64,000 nt of DNA from Pantoea cypripedii (GTDB lineage: Bacteria > Pseudomonadota > Gammaproteobacteria > Enterobacterales > Enterobacteriaceae). The position numbers were made by a program, and so were the translations under genes. The stretch's first letter is position 1. The number at the start of each line of letters is the position of its first letter. Positions 42,966 to 51,920 of the stretch are shown in pieces. The notes beneath the pieces were generated by a model. It had not been told where the DNA came from and made no database searches. It was given only the letters and a program-made list of their open reading frames with translations. The DNA lies in the NCBI RefSeq assembly GCF_002095535.1, contig NZ_MLJI01000001.1, positions 2,655,832 to 2,719,831 on the forward strand, written 5' to 3'.

Positions 42966-45900
42966 TCAGGGGCAGCTAAAAGCGGGAAGCTGGAACGGGT
43001 TACGAATACTGCCAGGCGTGAACGACAGCGTGACCTGATGACCCTCAACATTAAAGCTGGCTTCGCGTGTCAGACCACCTGCGTCCGTCAGTCGGGCGCG
43101 GTCAAAAAAACGGTTCAATGCCCAGGGGCCACTGGTCACCAGCGTTGACGTGGTACCGTTGGTTAAACCGAGCTGCATACGCACCTGGCTGGTCCCACCG
43201 GTTCCTGGCCAGCTCACCATTTGCACCGCCTGCGGACCGTGGCTGTAGCGCAGAATCTGCCCGTCCACATCAAGCGTCAGGTTGAGGATGTCGTTATCCA
43301 TTTTCACCGTGCGCAGCGTGACGCGGAATGACGGCGTGGTGGCACCGTTGGTGAAGAAAGCATCGCGGATTGACTGGGCCTGCTGGAACGGGCGTAACAG
43401 CGCTTCACCACCAGGCAGGGTTTTGCCATCAATGCCCGGAGTAAAACGCCAGGCCGCATGGGTTGTATCCACTTTGTTCGCCAGATTGTCACGGAAGAAG
43501 CTATCCATCAGGCCACTGCCGGGCGCAAACATTCTCGCTAAATCATCCGGCGTCACTTCATTGCGGCCATTACGTACCAGCGGATAGCGACCGGCAATGG
43601 CCTGCTGACAGAAGCTGCCGACCTCCATGCGGATACGCTTACGCACATTTTCCATGTCGCGCTGCTGTGCATCGCTGCTGGCCCCGACAGCCATACTTGA
43701 GACCATATTTTGCAGTGAACCCGGTAAGCGTCCGGCACTGGCCTGCACACGACTGATCGCATCACCTGAAGGCGGCGGCATGCCGCTGTTAGCCGCATCC
43801 TGTACTGCGGTGAGATAACGATAAAGATCGTCAATCTGGCGCAGAAAATCGTCCACTGCCAGCACCTTGCTGCCCTGCTGCAACGGTTGCGCCAGTTCGA
43901 TAATGGCCGCAAAGTGCGCACCAACCACCTGCTCCGGCGCCGGACTGCCCTGACTTTGTGCCGCATTGGCTTTCGGCGTGCTAAACAGCGCCTGGAGGGT
44001 GCGTGTTGCGCTGTTGTCTGAAGAAGACGGCTGCTTTTGTGCCGTTTTGTCATCCGTCGGCGCGCGCGTGAGGGTCAATATTTTGCTGAGATTCACCACC
44101 AGTTGGCGCAGCGGAGAATGATTGCCGGAAAGCAGACGCGCGGTGTTAATGCGTTGCGCGAGATCAGCGCTGCTGTTGAGCTGGATATCACCGAGGAATT
44201 GCTCCCACTGGCGGATGTAGTCCTGCATATAAAGCTGACGCACCGCCAGATCGGTTTGCTGGCTGTTGTCCTGCTGGCTGGTGCCGCCCAGCACCCACAT
44301 ATCATCCTGGAACAGCGCCTGGGTTACCGGGGCTATTTGTTTATCCACGTGCTGCCAGTACCCTTCCGGCGTATACAGGCCGGACACACCATCATTGACC
44401 GATTTACCACTTTTACGGGAAAAGACCAGTTCACTTTGCGGACCGCCCAGCGCTGCCAGCGTCACCGGGGGTAAGGTGCCATCACGTTGCAGCAGACGCT
44501 TCAGGCGTCCGTAAACGCGCTGGGATAGCGGCATCTGATTAATCAGCGCCTGCTCGCGCTTTACCAGCGCGTCATCCTTCGCATAGGGCGAGGACTGAAT
44601 TTGCGTTTCCAGCAATTGTTGCAGATGCCAGGCCAGCTGTTTCACTTCCTGCTGCGTCACGTTCTGTGGCAGTTCACGCGAGATGTTCAGCATCAGCCAC
44701 GCCTGCAGGAACTTGCCGTCGTAGTGCTTCGGCTGATACAGCATCTGATAGGCCTTCAGCGCTTCGTAGCTGTAGTCAGCATCGCTGCCGTTGTCATTAC
44801 GTAACCAGCGGGTGATATGCTGCGCCACCTGCGGCATCAGCAGTTGTTTCAGAGCCTTATTGTACAGCGCCTGGGTAGCGTCACTGACTTCAGTACCGCG
44901 GTACAACCACATGCGACGTGTCAGCGGCGGATCCTGCAACGAAAAGTCATTGCTTTCCGGCAGGTGCAGAATGGTATTGAGATAAGGCACCAGCGCAAAC
45001 AGATCGCCCGTTCCTTCCCGTTGCAGCTGCGCCCCAAGTTTTTCCACTTCAGGCGTTTTTGCCGCCATTTCCTGCAGGTAAGCCTTATTTTTACTGTAGC
45101 TGGTCAGCCACAGCGCACCGGCGATCAGCACGATGACCAGTAACGCCAGATAGCCGGACCACAGACCCGCACGGTTGCGCAGTTCCCACCAGCGATTGCT
45201 GGCCGCCAATCCTGACTCCTGGAACACCACATCTTCGAGCATGTCTTTGAGAAAGAAGCTTTGTCCCTTCGGCGGCGGAATCGGCGCATCTTTTCCGACC
45301 TGGTCCCAATTGCCTGACTCGCCGTCCCGTTGTCCGGGCAGGTGCAACGCACGGGTCAGTTCCCCCATCACACGGTCAAATGGCAAACCTTCCTGGGTGC
45401 CGCTGGCAAAATAGATGCCGCGCGGCGCAAACTGGGTCTCGAAATCCGAACGGGCAAATAACGTATCCAGCGCCTCCGCCAGATGGGGACGTAAGGCGGC
45501 AAACTCCTGCGGGAACAGGTAACTTTCAGCACGTCCCTGCGCATCACTGACCAACGGCAGAGTATCGGCCAGGCCAGCATCAAGACGTTGTTGCAGCAGT
45601 GAATACTCCTGCTGGAACTGACTGCTCAGTTCAAACTCAGCCGTTGAAGCCTGCGCCCAGGGAAAAGTGAAGCCCCAGATTTGTTCCCGCTGTGCTTTGT
45701 CCAGCCCGCCAAAGTAGCTGCGAAATCCCTTAAGCAAATCTGCCTTGGTGACCAGCACATACACCGGAAAACGAATACCGAGACGATCGTGTAGTTCCAT
45801 CAAACGCTGACGTAACGCCAGCGACTGATTACGCAACGCTTCCGACGTCTGGCTCAACAGATCCGCCACGCTGAGGGTGACGATTACGCCATTGATCGGC

Positions 45901-46592
45901 TGACGGCCACGGTACTTACACAGCAGCCCAAGAAAATGATGCCACTCGCTGGCATCACGCTCCTGCTGGCTCTCCTGGGTGGTATAACGTCCGGCGGTAT
46001 CCAGCAGCACTGCTTCATTGGTAAACCACCAGTCACAATTACGTGTCCCACCAATGCCACGCAGCGCCGCCTTACCAAACTTATCCGCCAGCGGGAATTG
46101 CAGACCGGAGTTCACCAGCGCCGTGGTTTTCCCGGCACCCGGTGCGCCAATGATCATGTACCACGGCAGCTGATAGAGATACTGACGGCTGAAACGCTGC
46201 GCCCAGAAGGGTGTACCTTTGCTGTTATGGCGCTGAAAATGCGCCTTTTTGAGCATGTCGGTCGCTTCGCTAAAACGACTCGCCAGCACTTGCTCCTCGT
46301 TGGTCAGGCGCTTGCGATCCTGCTCTGGAGCATCCGCCGGTGACGTTTCGAGACTCGACATCAGTTTGCGGTTCAGCCACATATTGTAGATGCGGGGAAT
46401 CGCCTGACTCAGGCCCCACACCAGATAGAGCAAAGCGATGCTGATAACACGATTCTGTTCCGGCTCCAGTGGCCGGGAGTCAACAATAGAAAATACCGGA
46501 CCAATGACCCAGATAATGAATGAAAGCGCTGTGATCCCGACAAACCCCCAGGCAAGGCGGCTGGTCAGCACGGCAAAAAGCATATTCAGCAT
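42966..46592 (-). CDS. tssM: T6SS membrane-complex protein TssM (IcmF)
   Basis: A 1208-residue inner-membrane protein. Two N-terminal TM helices (LAWGFVGITALSFIIWVIGP and around 50-68) are followed by the cytoplasmic NTPase-like domain with an intact Walker A GAPGAGKT (149-156). The third TM lies near 487-508 (GYLALLVIVLIAGALWLTSY). The long periplasmic part contacts TssJ. The intact Walker motif suggests a nucleotide-binding TssM, which is not so in all systems. It starts 3 bases after tssL. Confidence 0.96.
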   Translation of the reverse strand: MLNMLFAVLTSRLAWGFVGITALSFIIWVIGPVFSIVDSRPLEPEQNRVISIALLYLVWGLSQAIPRIYNMWLNRKLMSSLETSPADAPEQDRKRLTNEEQVLASRFSEATDMLKKAHFQRHNSKGTPFWAQRFSRQYLYQLPWYMIIGAPGAGKTTALVNSGLQFPLADKFGKAALRGIGGTRNCDWWFTNEAVLLDTAGRYTTQESQQERDASEWHHFLGLLCKYRGRQPINGVIVTLSVADLLSQTSEALRNQSLALRQRLMELHDRLGIRFPVYVLVTKADLLKGFRSYFGGLDKAQREQIWGFTFPWAQASTAEFELSSQFQQEYSLLQQRLDAGLADTLPLVSDAQGRAESYLFPQEFAALRPHLAEALDTLFARSDFETQFAPRGIYFASGTQEGLPFDRVMGELTRALHLPGQRDGESGNWDQVGKDAPIPPPKGQSFFLKDMLEDVVFQESGLAASNRWWELRNRAGLWSGYLALLVIVLIAGALWLTSYSKNKAYLQEMAAKTPEVEKLGAQLQREGTGDLFALVPYLNTILHLPESNDFSLQDPPLTRRMWLYRGTEVSDATQALYNKALKQLLMPQVAQHITRWLRNDNGSDADYSYEALKAYQMLYQPKHYDGKFLQAWLMLNISRELPQNVTQQEVKQLAWHLQQLLETQIQSSPYAKDDALVKREQALINQMPLSQRVYGRLKRLLQRDGTLPPVTLAALGGPQSELVFSRKSGKSVNDGVSGLYTPEGYWQHVDKQIAPVTQALFQDDMWVLGGTSQQDNSQQTDLAVRQLYMQDYIRQWEQFLGDIQLNSSADLAQRINTARLLSGNHSPLRQLVVNLSKILTLTRAPTDDKTAQKQPSSSDNSATRTLQALFSTPKANAAQSQGSPAPEQVVGAHFAAIIELAQPLQQGSKVLAVDDFLRQIDDLYRYLTAVQDAANSGMPPPSGDAISRVQASAGRLPGSLQNMVSSMAVGASSDAQQRDMENVRKRIRMEVGSFCQQAIAGRYPLVRNGRNEVTPDDLARMFAPGSGLMDSFFRDNLANKVDTTHAAWRFTPGIDGKTLPGGEALLRPFQQAQSIRDAFFTNGATTPSFRVTLRTVKMDNDILNLTLDVDGQILRYSHGPQAVQMVSWPGTGGTSQVRMQLGLTNGTTSTLVTSGPWALNRFFDRARLTDAGGLTREASFNVEGHQVTLSFTPGSIRNPFQLPAFSCP

Positions 46593-46595
46593 GGA

Positions 46596-47837
46596 TTAGT
46601 TCCCTCTCGCCAGGCCGTTGAGTTCAGCTTGCGTCGCATCCGGTGCCACCAGCAGCGTAATTTCTACGCGGCGGTTACGGGCGCGATTTGCGGCGCTGGA
46701 GTTTGGCACCAGCGGATTGCTTTCGCCCCGCCCTTCGGCCTTCACCCGATTCGGCTGCGTCAGCTGCTGTTGCAGCAGGGTCTGGACTGACTGCGCACGC
46801 GCCAGGGAGAGTTCATAATTGGAGGCGAAACGGGCGCTGCGGATTGGGACGTTATCGGTATATCCCACCACCAGAATCTTGCCGCTGACATTGTTCATGG
46901 CCGCCGCAATACGCTGAATAACCGCCTCATAGCGGCCACGTACCGTCGTTGCCCCCGAAGTAAACAAACCATCGCCTTTCAGCGTCACCACACTTTGATC
47001 GGCTTCATCACGTACCGCCACCAGACCGGCATCAATTTCCGGTTTGAGGAAGGTTTTCAGGTTAAGTGCCGCAGGGGGTGGCGGTGCCGGATTACGAATC
47101 TGGATTTCTGGCAGCGATGTCTGATAGATGTTGGCCAGCACCGGCGTGGTGTAGTCCCCCAGACGCCAGTTCAGGATGATATAAAACAGACAGGCCCCCA
47201 ACGCAGCCACTGCCGCGCAGGCCCACAGCGGGATCATCGGACGCCACAGCTTACGCAGCACCGGCTGATCGGTAGGATGCACCGACAGCGCAGGCGCATA
47301 ACTGCCACGCACGCCTCTGATCATCTGCAACAGACGCTGTTTGATGGTTTCAAGCTGCGAGCGCCCATTATCCAGCACCCGATAGCGCCCTTCAAAACCG
47401 AGCAGCAGGCAGAAATAGATCAACTCCAGCAACAGGATATGCTGACGTGGATTCTGCGAGAGTTTCGCCAGCAGCTGAAAAAACTTCTCACCGCCCCAGG
47501 TTTCATTATGAAAGGTCACCAACAGGCCATTACTGGTCCAGACTCCACGGCTACCCCACGGCGTGAGCGCAGCGGCCTCATCCAGTGCGGTACACAGGCA
47601 GTAGCGCGCACCAATGATCACTTCATAGCTCAGGCCCGATTGCTGACAACTCAGCTCGAAACGGCGAATCTGATCAATCAATTGCTGACGCAGACGCGCA
47701 GGATCGTCGTGAGACACGGAGTGGCGGATTTGAGGGATGGCGTTAATCAGCGGATTCGCCGCTGCCACCAGGATATTCTGGTGACTCAGCTCTGGCGTGA
47801 CGGCGTCGCTATTCGATTTTGGTTGTGGCTGCATCAT
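46596..47837 (-). CDS. tssL: T6SS membrane-complex protein TssL with OmpA-like domain
   Basis: A 413-residue extended TssL. The N-terminal DotU domain shows ARYCLCTALDEAAALTPWG, TFHNETWGGEKFFQLL, and ELIYFCLLLGFEGRYRV. One TM helix (~200-222) leads to a periplasmic OmpA-like peptidoglycan-binding domain at ~290-405 (VGYTDNVPIRSARFASNYEL, LSLARAQSVQ, NRRVEITLLV). Not all TssL proteins have this domain; here it anchors the complex to the cell wall directly. Confidence 0.95.
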   Translation of the reverse strand: MMQPQPKSNSDAVTPELSHQNILVAAANPLINAIPQIRHSVSHDDPARLRQQLIDQIRRFELSCQQSGLSYEVIIGARYCLCTALDEAAALTPWGSRGVWTSNGLLVTFHNETWGGEKFFQLLAKLSQNPRQHILLLELIYFCLLLGFEGRYRVLDNGRSQLETIKQRLLQMIRGVRGSYAPALSVHPTDQPVLRKLWRPMIPLWACAAVAALGACLFYIILNWRLGDYTTPVLANIYQTSLPEIQIRNPAPPPPAALNLKTFLKPEIDAGLVAVRDEADQSVVTLKGDGLFTSGATTVRGRYEAVIQRIAAAMNNVSGKILVVGYTDNVPIRSARFASNYELSLARAQSVQTLLQQQLTQPNRVKAEGRGESNPLVPNSSAANRARNRRVEITLLVAPDATQAELNGLARGN

Positions 47838-47853
47838 GCGTGCTCAGTTTTGA

Positions 47854-49200
47854 TTATTCAGACTGACTGCGAATGGCCCAGAACTCCATATTCAGGCCCG
47901 GAAACTCACCGGCAAGGTGTAGCGCAAAGGCTCCTGAGCGCTCCATCTCCTTCCACAGCTCACTGTTTTTATCCAGTTCAAAGTAGCTGTAGCCCGCATG
48001 CCACGGGATTTGCGGCGGTGCGCCTGGCATGGCAATCAATGCCAGACCGGGGAGTTGCAGCTGCACCAGGTCGCGGATTTTGGTGACTGGCGCGACTTTC
48101 ATCTGCGCCGGGAAATGTGTTTTTAAGGCATCGGCCGGGACGCTGGCTTTCACCGCCAGCACAAAGCCAAACTCGCGCACCATACTGCTTTCCGGCACAG
48201 TGGCGACATTAAGACCGTGTGAACGCTGCGTCAGCGGCAGCTGGATCGCGCTTTCCTCCATCACCTGCGATAGCCCCTGACGTAATAACAGCGACAGACG
48301 GGTAAAACACCCGCGTAAGTCGTCATGGTCATAGCGTGGGAACACATCCGGCGTGCGTGCTGGCATCCAGGTGCAAAGCTCGGCCGCCAGTTGTAGCCAG
48401 TGGCAGTACAGCGATTCGGGGTGGAGCAATGGCAAATGTTGCAGATGGGCATGTAAACCGAGTTGGCGATTCAGCAGCGCCAGCAGCATGAAATCAACCA
48501 TGTCAGCACTATTAAAACGGCCCGTGTTAGGTGCACGCTGGCTAAGTTGCTGACTACGCTGTTGTATCAGTCCATGCAGATCGTTCATCATGCTTTGTAA
48601 GGCATGGCTACCGGTAAGGGTCAGCATCGGCGGGATGTAGTCGCTGTCGAGGCGGATATGGTTATCGCTACGCTTTTCCACTACCCGCGCAACACCCATC
48701 GCGGTCCATTCGGCGGTAAGATCCTGCTCCAGCATCAGGCGCAGGCGTAATTTGCCAAACTGCACCGTTGCCGCACCAACAGCCATCGCATTGTCGTCTT
48801 CCACCTCGCTTTCCCAGGCAAGGTAGCGCGCCAGCGAATCCTGTGAATCCTGGAAGGCCACCGCTTCACGCCCGTTGCGTCGCGTCGGAATGGCCAGCAC
48901 CACTTTGGCGCGATCAACATTTTCTGGCAGATCGAGTGGTGCCGGGCCCTGCTGCGGCTGACTGAAGGAAAAAAAGGTGCCATCCGGCAGACAACCACTG
49001 GCAGCACTTAACGCCAGCTTGCCCTGACGCAGTAAGGCTTCATCAAATTCAACGTCAAAAAAACCCCAGGTATAGACGCGCTGAGATTGCCCCCATTCGC
49101 GCAGCGTACTGTGCAGAAAGTTTTCCGACTGCTGGAAATGATGCGGGCGCAGGAACATACCTTCTGTCCACACCACCTTTTCGGCTCTGTTCATAATCAT
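47854..49200 (-). CDS. tssK: T6SS baseplate protein TssK
   Basis: A 448-residue TssK. The start NRAEKVVWTEGMFLRPHHFQ is the family hallmark, followed by ERSGAFALHLAGEFPGLNME near the end. TssK links the baseplate to TssL/TssM through its C-terminal domain. Codon 3 is another ATG and may be the true start. It lies between tssJ (3 bases) and tssL (16 bases). Confidence 0.96.
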   Translation of the reverse strand: MIMNRAEKVVWTEGMFLRPHHFQQSENFLHSTLREWGQSQRVYTWGFFDVEFDEALLRQGKLALSAASGCLPDGTFFSFSQPQQGPAPLDLPENVDRAKVVLAIPTRRNGREAVAFQDSQDSLARYLAWESEVEDDNAMAVGAATVQFGKLRLRLMLEQDLTAEWTAMGVARVVEKRSDNHIRLDSDYIPPMLTLTGSHALQSMMNDLHGLIQQRSQQLSQRAPNTGRFNSADMVDFMLLALLNRQLGLHAHLQHLPLLHPESLYCHWLQLAAELCTWMPARTPDVFPRYDHDDLRGCFTRLSLLLRQGLSQVMEESAIQLPLTQRSHGLNVATVPESSMVREFGFVLAVKASVPADALKTHFPAQMKVAPVTKIRDLVQLQLPGLALIAMPGAPPQIPWHAGYSYFELDKNSELWKEMERSGAFALHLAGEFPGLNMEFWAIRSQSE

Positions 49201-49203
49201 CCT

Positions 49204-49728
49204 TTACTGCTTAACCGGGCGCAGACCGTTGATATCAGCAACAATGCGGGCGTTAAGCTCACCATCGTTACTTTTCCAGAATTGCCAGAAAGAACTGTTG
49301 TCACCATCCGGGAAGGGCAATGCCAGACGCCATACCTTGCCATCCAGCGTCTGATATTCCGCCATAACGCCAATGAAGCGCGCTTCCGGCAGGCTCTTGC
49401 CGGTGAGAGTTTTGCTGAGTTGCCCTGATCGCAGGAAGAATTCCTGCGTATTGAGGAGTGAGTTGCCCAGGGCAGTGGCCGGCTGGTTTTGCAGGGAATA
49501 GAAATCCGCGGACATAAATGCCGCATCAGAAGTTAATAGCATTACCCGCACCTTGAGCGGCGCACCGGCATTGATTTGCGGGTGCGCCTGAAAGTTCAGG
49601 TTGTAGCGCGCCACTGGGGTCTGGCTACTGCTGCAGGCAGTCAGCAGCAGGACCAGCAGCGGCCACAGCCACTGCCTCAGTCGGAATGTTGTTAGCGTCA
49701 ATGCCATCTCCTGTCCCTCTATGCTCAT
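49204..49728 (-). CDS. tssJ: T6SS outer-membrane lipoprotein TssJ
   Basis: A 174-residue lipoprotein. After RQWLWPLLVLLLTAC the lipobox cysteine gives the mature start CSSSQTPVARYNLNFQA; LKVRVMLLTSDAAFMSADFY and LPEARFIGVMAEYQTL match TssJ. It anchors TssM at the outer membrane. The start is uncertain: GGACAGGAG lies directly before the internal ATG at 49707 and suits a TTG two codons after it best. Confidence 0.93.
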   Translation of the reverse strand: MSIEGQEMALTLTTFRLRQWLWPLLVLLLTACSSSQTPVARYNLNFQAHPQINAGAPLKVRVMLLTSDAAFMSADFYSLQNQPATALGNSLLNTQEFFLRSGQLSKTLTGKSLPEARFIGVMAEYQTLDGKVWRLALPFPDGDNSSFWQFWKSNDGELNARIVADINGLRPVKQ

Positions 49729-49733
49729 CGTGA

Positions 49734-50324
49734 TTAGTTGATGATCCAGGTCCCGCTATTGCCGTTCTGACAGGCTTTGCTGTCACCATCGACCGACACG
49801 CAGGTTTTCTTCTTCGCACTGGTACGGGCACGGCGTTTAGGTTGGTCAGCCTTCAGGGTTTGATCATACAAATCGCTTTTCACCAACGCGCGGAACGGCA
49901 CATAACCGGTTAGCTGAGCTGGCTGCGCCGTCGTCTGAGGGACTGAATCTGCGGCTTTTTTCGCATCGGCATCCGGCGCTGCAGCCTGCTGGGGTTGTTC
50001 GCCCACAGCCAGCCAGTTGTTCTCTACCATGCCCAGCACGGTATAGGTTCCACCGGTTTGTAATGTAGTGACGACTTTGCCGCTAAAGTCAGGGCGGGTC
50101 ATGACCGACGCCGGATAGAGCGCACGATATTCTTCATTGATGGGGCTTAACTGCGCAGGGGGGGTAACGGCATGACGATGGCTCAGGGTCACACCATCGA
50201 CGGTGCTGGTGACCACAGTGTCATCAGTGATTTTCGGTGGCGCTTTACAACCTGCAACAGCAAAGACAAACAGCAGGCTTAACGCAATGCGGAGATTCAC
50301 CATTTTCTTCATGTTTAGTTCCAT
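49734..50324 (-). CDS. SH3-like lipoprotein at the head of the T6SS operon
   Basis: A 196-residue protein with a lipoprotein signal ending FVFAVAGC, so a mature cysteine near residue 26. Residues ~85-150 look like an SH3-type domain (SGKVVTTLQTGGTYTVLGMV, NNWLAVGEQ, LTGYVPFRALVKSD) interrupted by a glutamine/alanine-rich insert. The C-terminus is basic (PKRRARTSAKKKTC) and then CVSVDGDSKACQN with two more cysteines. It is the first gene of the T6SS run, 5 bases ahead of tssJ. SH3-type domains often bind peptidoglycan, so a wall-linked role in the membrane complex is possible. No family name can be given. Confidence 0.7.
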   Translation of the reverse strand: MELNMKKMVNLRIALSLLFVFAVAGCKAPPKITDDTVVTSTVDGVTLSHRHAVTPPAQLSPINEEYRALYPASVMTRPDFSGKVVTTLQTGGTYTVLGMVENNWLAVGEQPQQAAAPDADAKKAADSVPQTTAQPAQLTGYVPFRALVKSDLYDQTLKADQPKRRARTSAKKKTCVSVDGDSKACQNGNSGTWIIN

Positions 50325-50462
50325 TAATCTCTAAAAAATGGCCATTGGCCGGTTGTTGGCAAAACAAATCACTGGTTGCAGTTATTCATACTGCAATACA
50401 GGACCATTTAAAAAAATTAACCACAAGATTCATGTGGCAGAAATAAGCAAAAAGATGCTCAC

Positions 50463-50474
50463 AACTGATCAGTT
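50463..50474. promoter_or_regulatory. perfect dyad, possible operator
   Basis: AACTGATCAGTT lies about 140 bases upstream of the first T6SS gene and shares both half-sites with the dyad at 50649. Confidence 0.4.
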
Positions 50475-50634
50475 ATAATTAAGTATTTAAGATGCAATAA
50501 AAGGAAACGAGAGACCAGGCGGGAGTTTCTGAGTGGCGGATGAATCATTCATCAAAATGATCAATATTTGCAACTCAAAGGAGGTTATGCAGCGATCACA
50601 AGATTTTCTTATGACATTCCCGGTCTGAAAATCA

Positions 50635-50674
50635 CCCTATTCAATGAGACTGATTAATCAGTATTGAATTAGGG
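50635..50674. promoter_or_regulatory. long inverted repeat with ACTGATTAATCAGT centre
   Basis: The centre 50649-50662 is a perfect 14-base palindrome. Arms TTCAAT / ATTGAA and CCCTA / TTAGGG extend it to about 40 bases. No T-run follows, so it is more likely an operator than a terminator. Confidence 0.4.
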
Positions 50675-51263
50675 GGTAATAGCAGTGACGAATTTTAACT
50701 GTTAATTGCGTTAAAATAATCGATCTAAATCAATATGTTAAAAACGTGTACGCCAGCATGGCTACCGCACGAGCCAGGTAATACCCGCCCGTGAGCACAT
50801 AATCGCAATCGAATTGTTAACAATCGCCAAAGGTTTACATAACCCTGACGAAATATCAACGCGATGTTATCCTGGAAACATACTTAAATAAACGTTAACA
50901 AATAAAACTAATGCAAATTCAGCTCAATTTACCGGGTTTAAATAAGAATGCTCCCAAAAAATGATTAGAAACATAAGAAAATAATCACTTATGATGAGAT
51001 TTCGTACATAGAAAATTCATAAAATTTCATACAAATAATGGATCTGATTCAGGGAGGAATTAGCGAAAGCTGCAGTGACGGGCGATATGAAGGTTAAAAA
51101 ACTTACAAAACCGTACAAATGAGACGTTTATCCCATCAGGTGATGGATTTCACCTGATTATTGAAAATAAACGCCCATCTGAAATGTGAAGAGAAAGAAA
51201 TGAATTCGAATTTTTCCGATGCTTACCAGTCGGTTCAGGGGGGATTGGGCAGAAAACGGGTGC

Positions 51264-51920
51264 TTAACGCCGCTTGTCCACACGCGCAACCAGACGATCG
51301 CCCAGCCACTGAATTCCGCATACCAGGATAATCAGCACCGCGATCACCGCCAGCATGACATTGGTTTCGAAACGTTGATAACCGTAGCGAATCGCCAGAT
51401 CCCCTAACCCACCGGCCCCAATGGCACCCGCCATCGCCGACGCGCCCACCAGCGCCACCAGGGTGACAACAAACCCCGCCAGGATACCCGGAAGCGCTTC
51501 GGGCACCAGAACCTCCCAGACGATGCGTAATCTGCTGGCACCCATCGCGCGTACTGCATCGATCAGGCCACGATCCACCTCACGTAATGACACCTCCGCC
51601 ACACGGGCAAAATATGGTGTCGCGGTGATTGAAAGGGGGACAATTGCGGCCCAGGTTCCAAGCGAGGTGCCAACCAGAAAACGGGTAAACGGAATCAACG
51701 CCACCAGCAGAATAATAAACGGCAGCGAACGAAAGCCATTAATGATCACCCCAAGCACCCGATTGATGAATCGATGTTCGGCTATTCCACCCGGACTGGT
51801 GACCACCAGAATTAACCCCAGCGGTAAGCCTGCCACCAAAGAAAACAATCCAGCAACCAGCGTCATTAGCAACGTTTCGCCAATGGCGTTAAGCAATAAA
51901 TCAATCATGACTGGCGACAT
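51264..51920 (-). CDS. metI: MetI-like ABC permease
   Basis: A 218-residue inner-membrane permease with five hydrophobic segments. It has the MetI-type EAA loop RAMGASRLRIVWEVLVPEAL and GLGDLAIRYGYQRFE. It would import D/L-methionine or a related compound with the ATPase encoded upstream. The two genes overlap by 20 bases if the first ATG is used; an ATG four codons later (51908) also overlaps. A MetQ-type binding protein is missing here, so this looks like an extra set beside a normal metNIQ elsewhere. Confidence 0.8.
   Translation of the reverse strand: MSPVMIDLLLNAIGETLLMTLVAGLFSLVAGLPLGLILVVTSPGGIAEHRFINRVLGVIINGFRSLPFIILLVALIPFTRFLVGTSLGTWAAIVPLSITATPYFARVAEVSLREVDRGLIDAVRAMGASRLRIVWEVLVPEALPGILAGFVVTLVALVGASAMAGAIGAGGLGDLAIRYGYQRFETNVMLAVIAVLIILVCGIQWLGDRLVARVDKRR

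Larger units (their letters stand above)
50325..51263. other. long regulatory gap upstream of the T6SS
   Basis: About 940 AT-rich bases with no credible gene. The T6SS promoter must be here. It holds two related perfect dyads, AACTGATCAGTT (50463-50474) and ACTGATTAATCAGT (50649-50662), a 15-base dyad GATGAATCATTCATC (50539-50553), and a hairpin-forming repeat at 51135-51157. No sigma-54 motif was found by eye. Confidence 0.5.

Noticed and set aside
46995..48086. 363-codon plus-strand frame opposite tssL and tssK
   Set aside because: Covers the join of two certain T6SS genes on the other strand and reads as a histidine/glutamine/arginine-rich shadow.
50560..50630. AAAGGAGG followed by an ATG and a 13-codon plus-strand frame
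   Set aside because: The ribosome site is only two bases from the ATG and the peptide has no support; chance match in AT-rich DNA.
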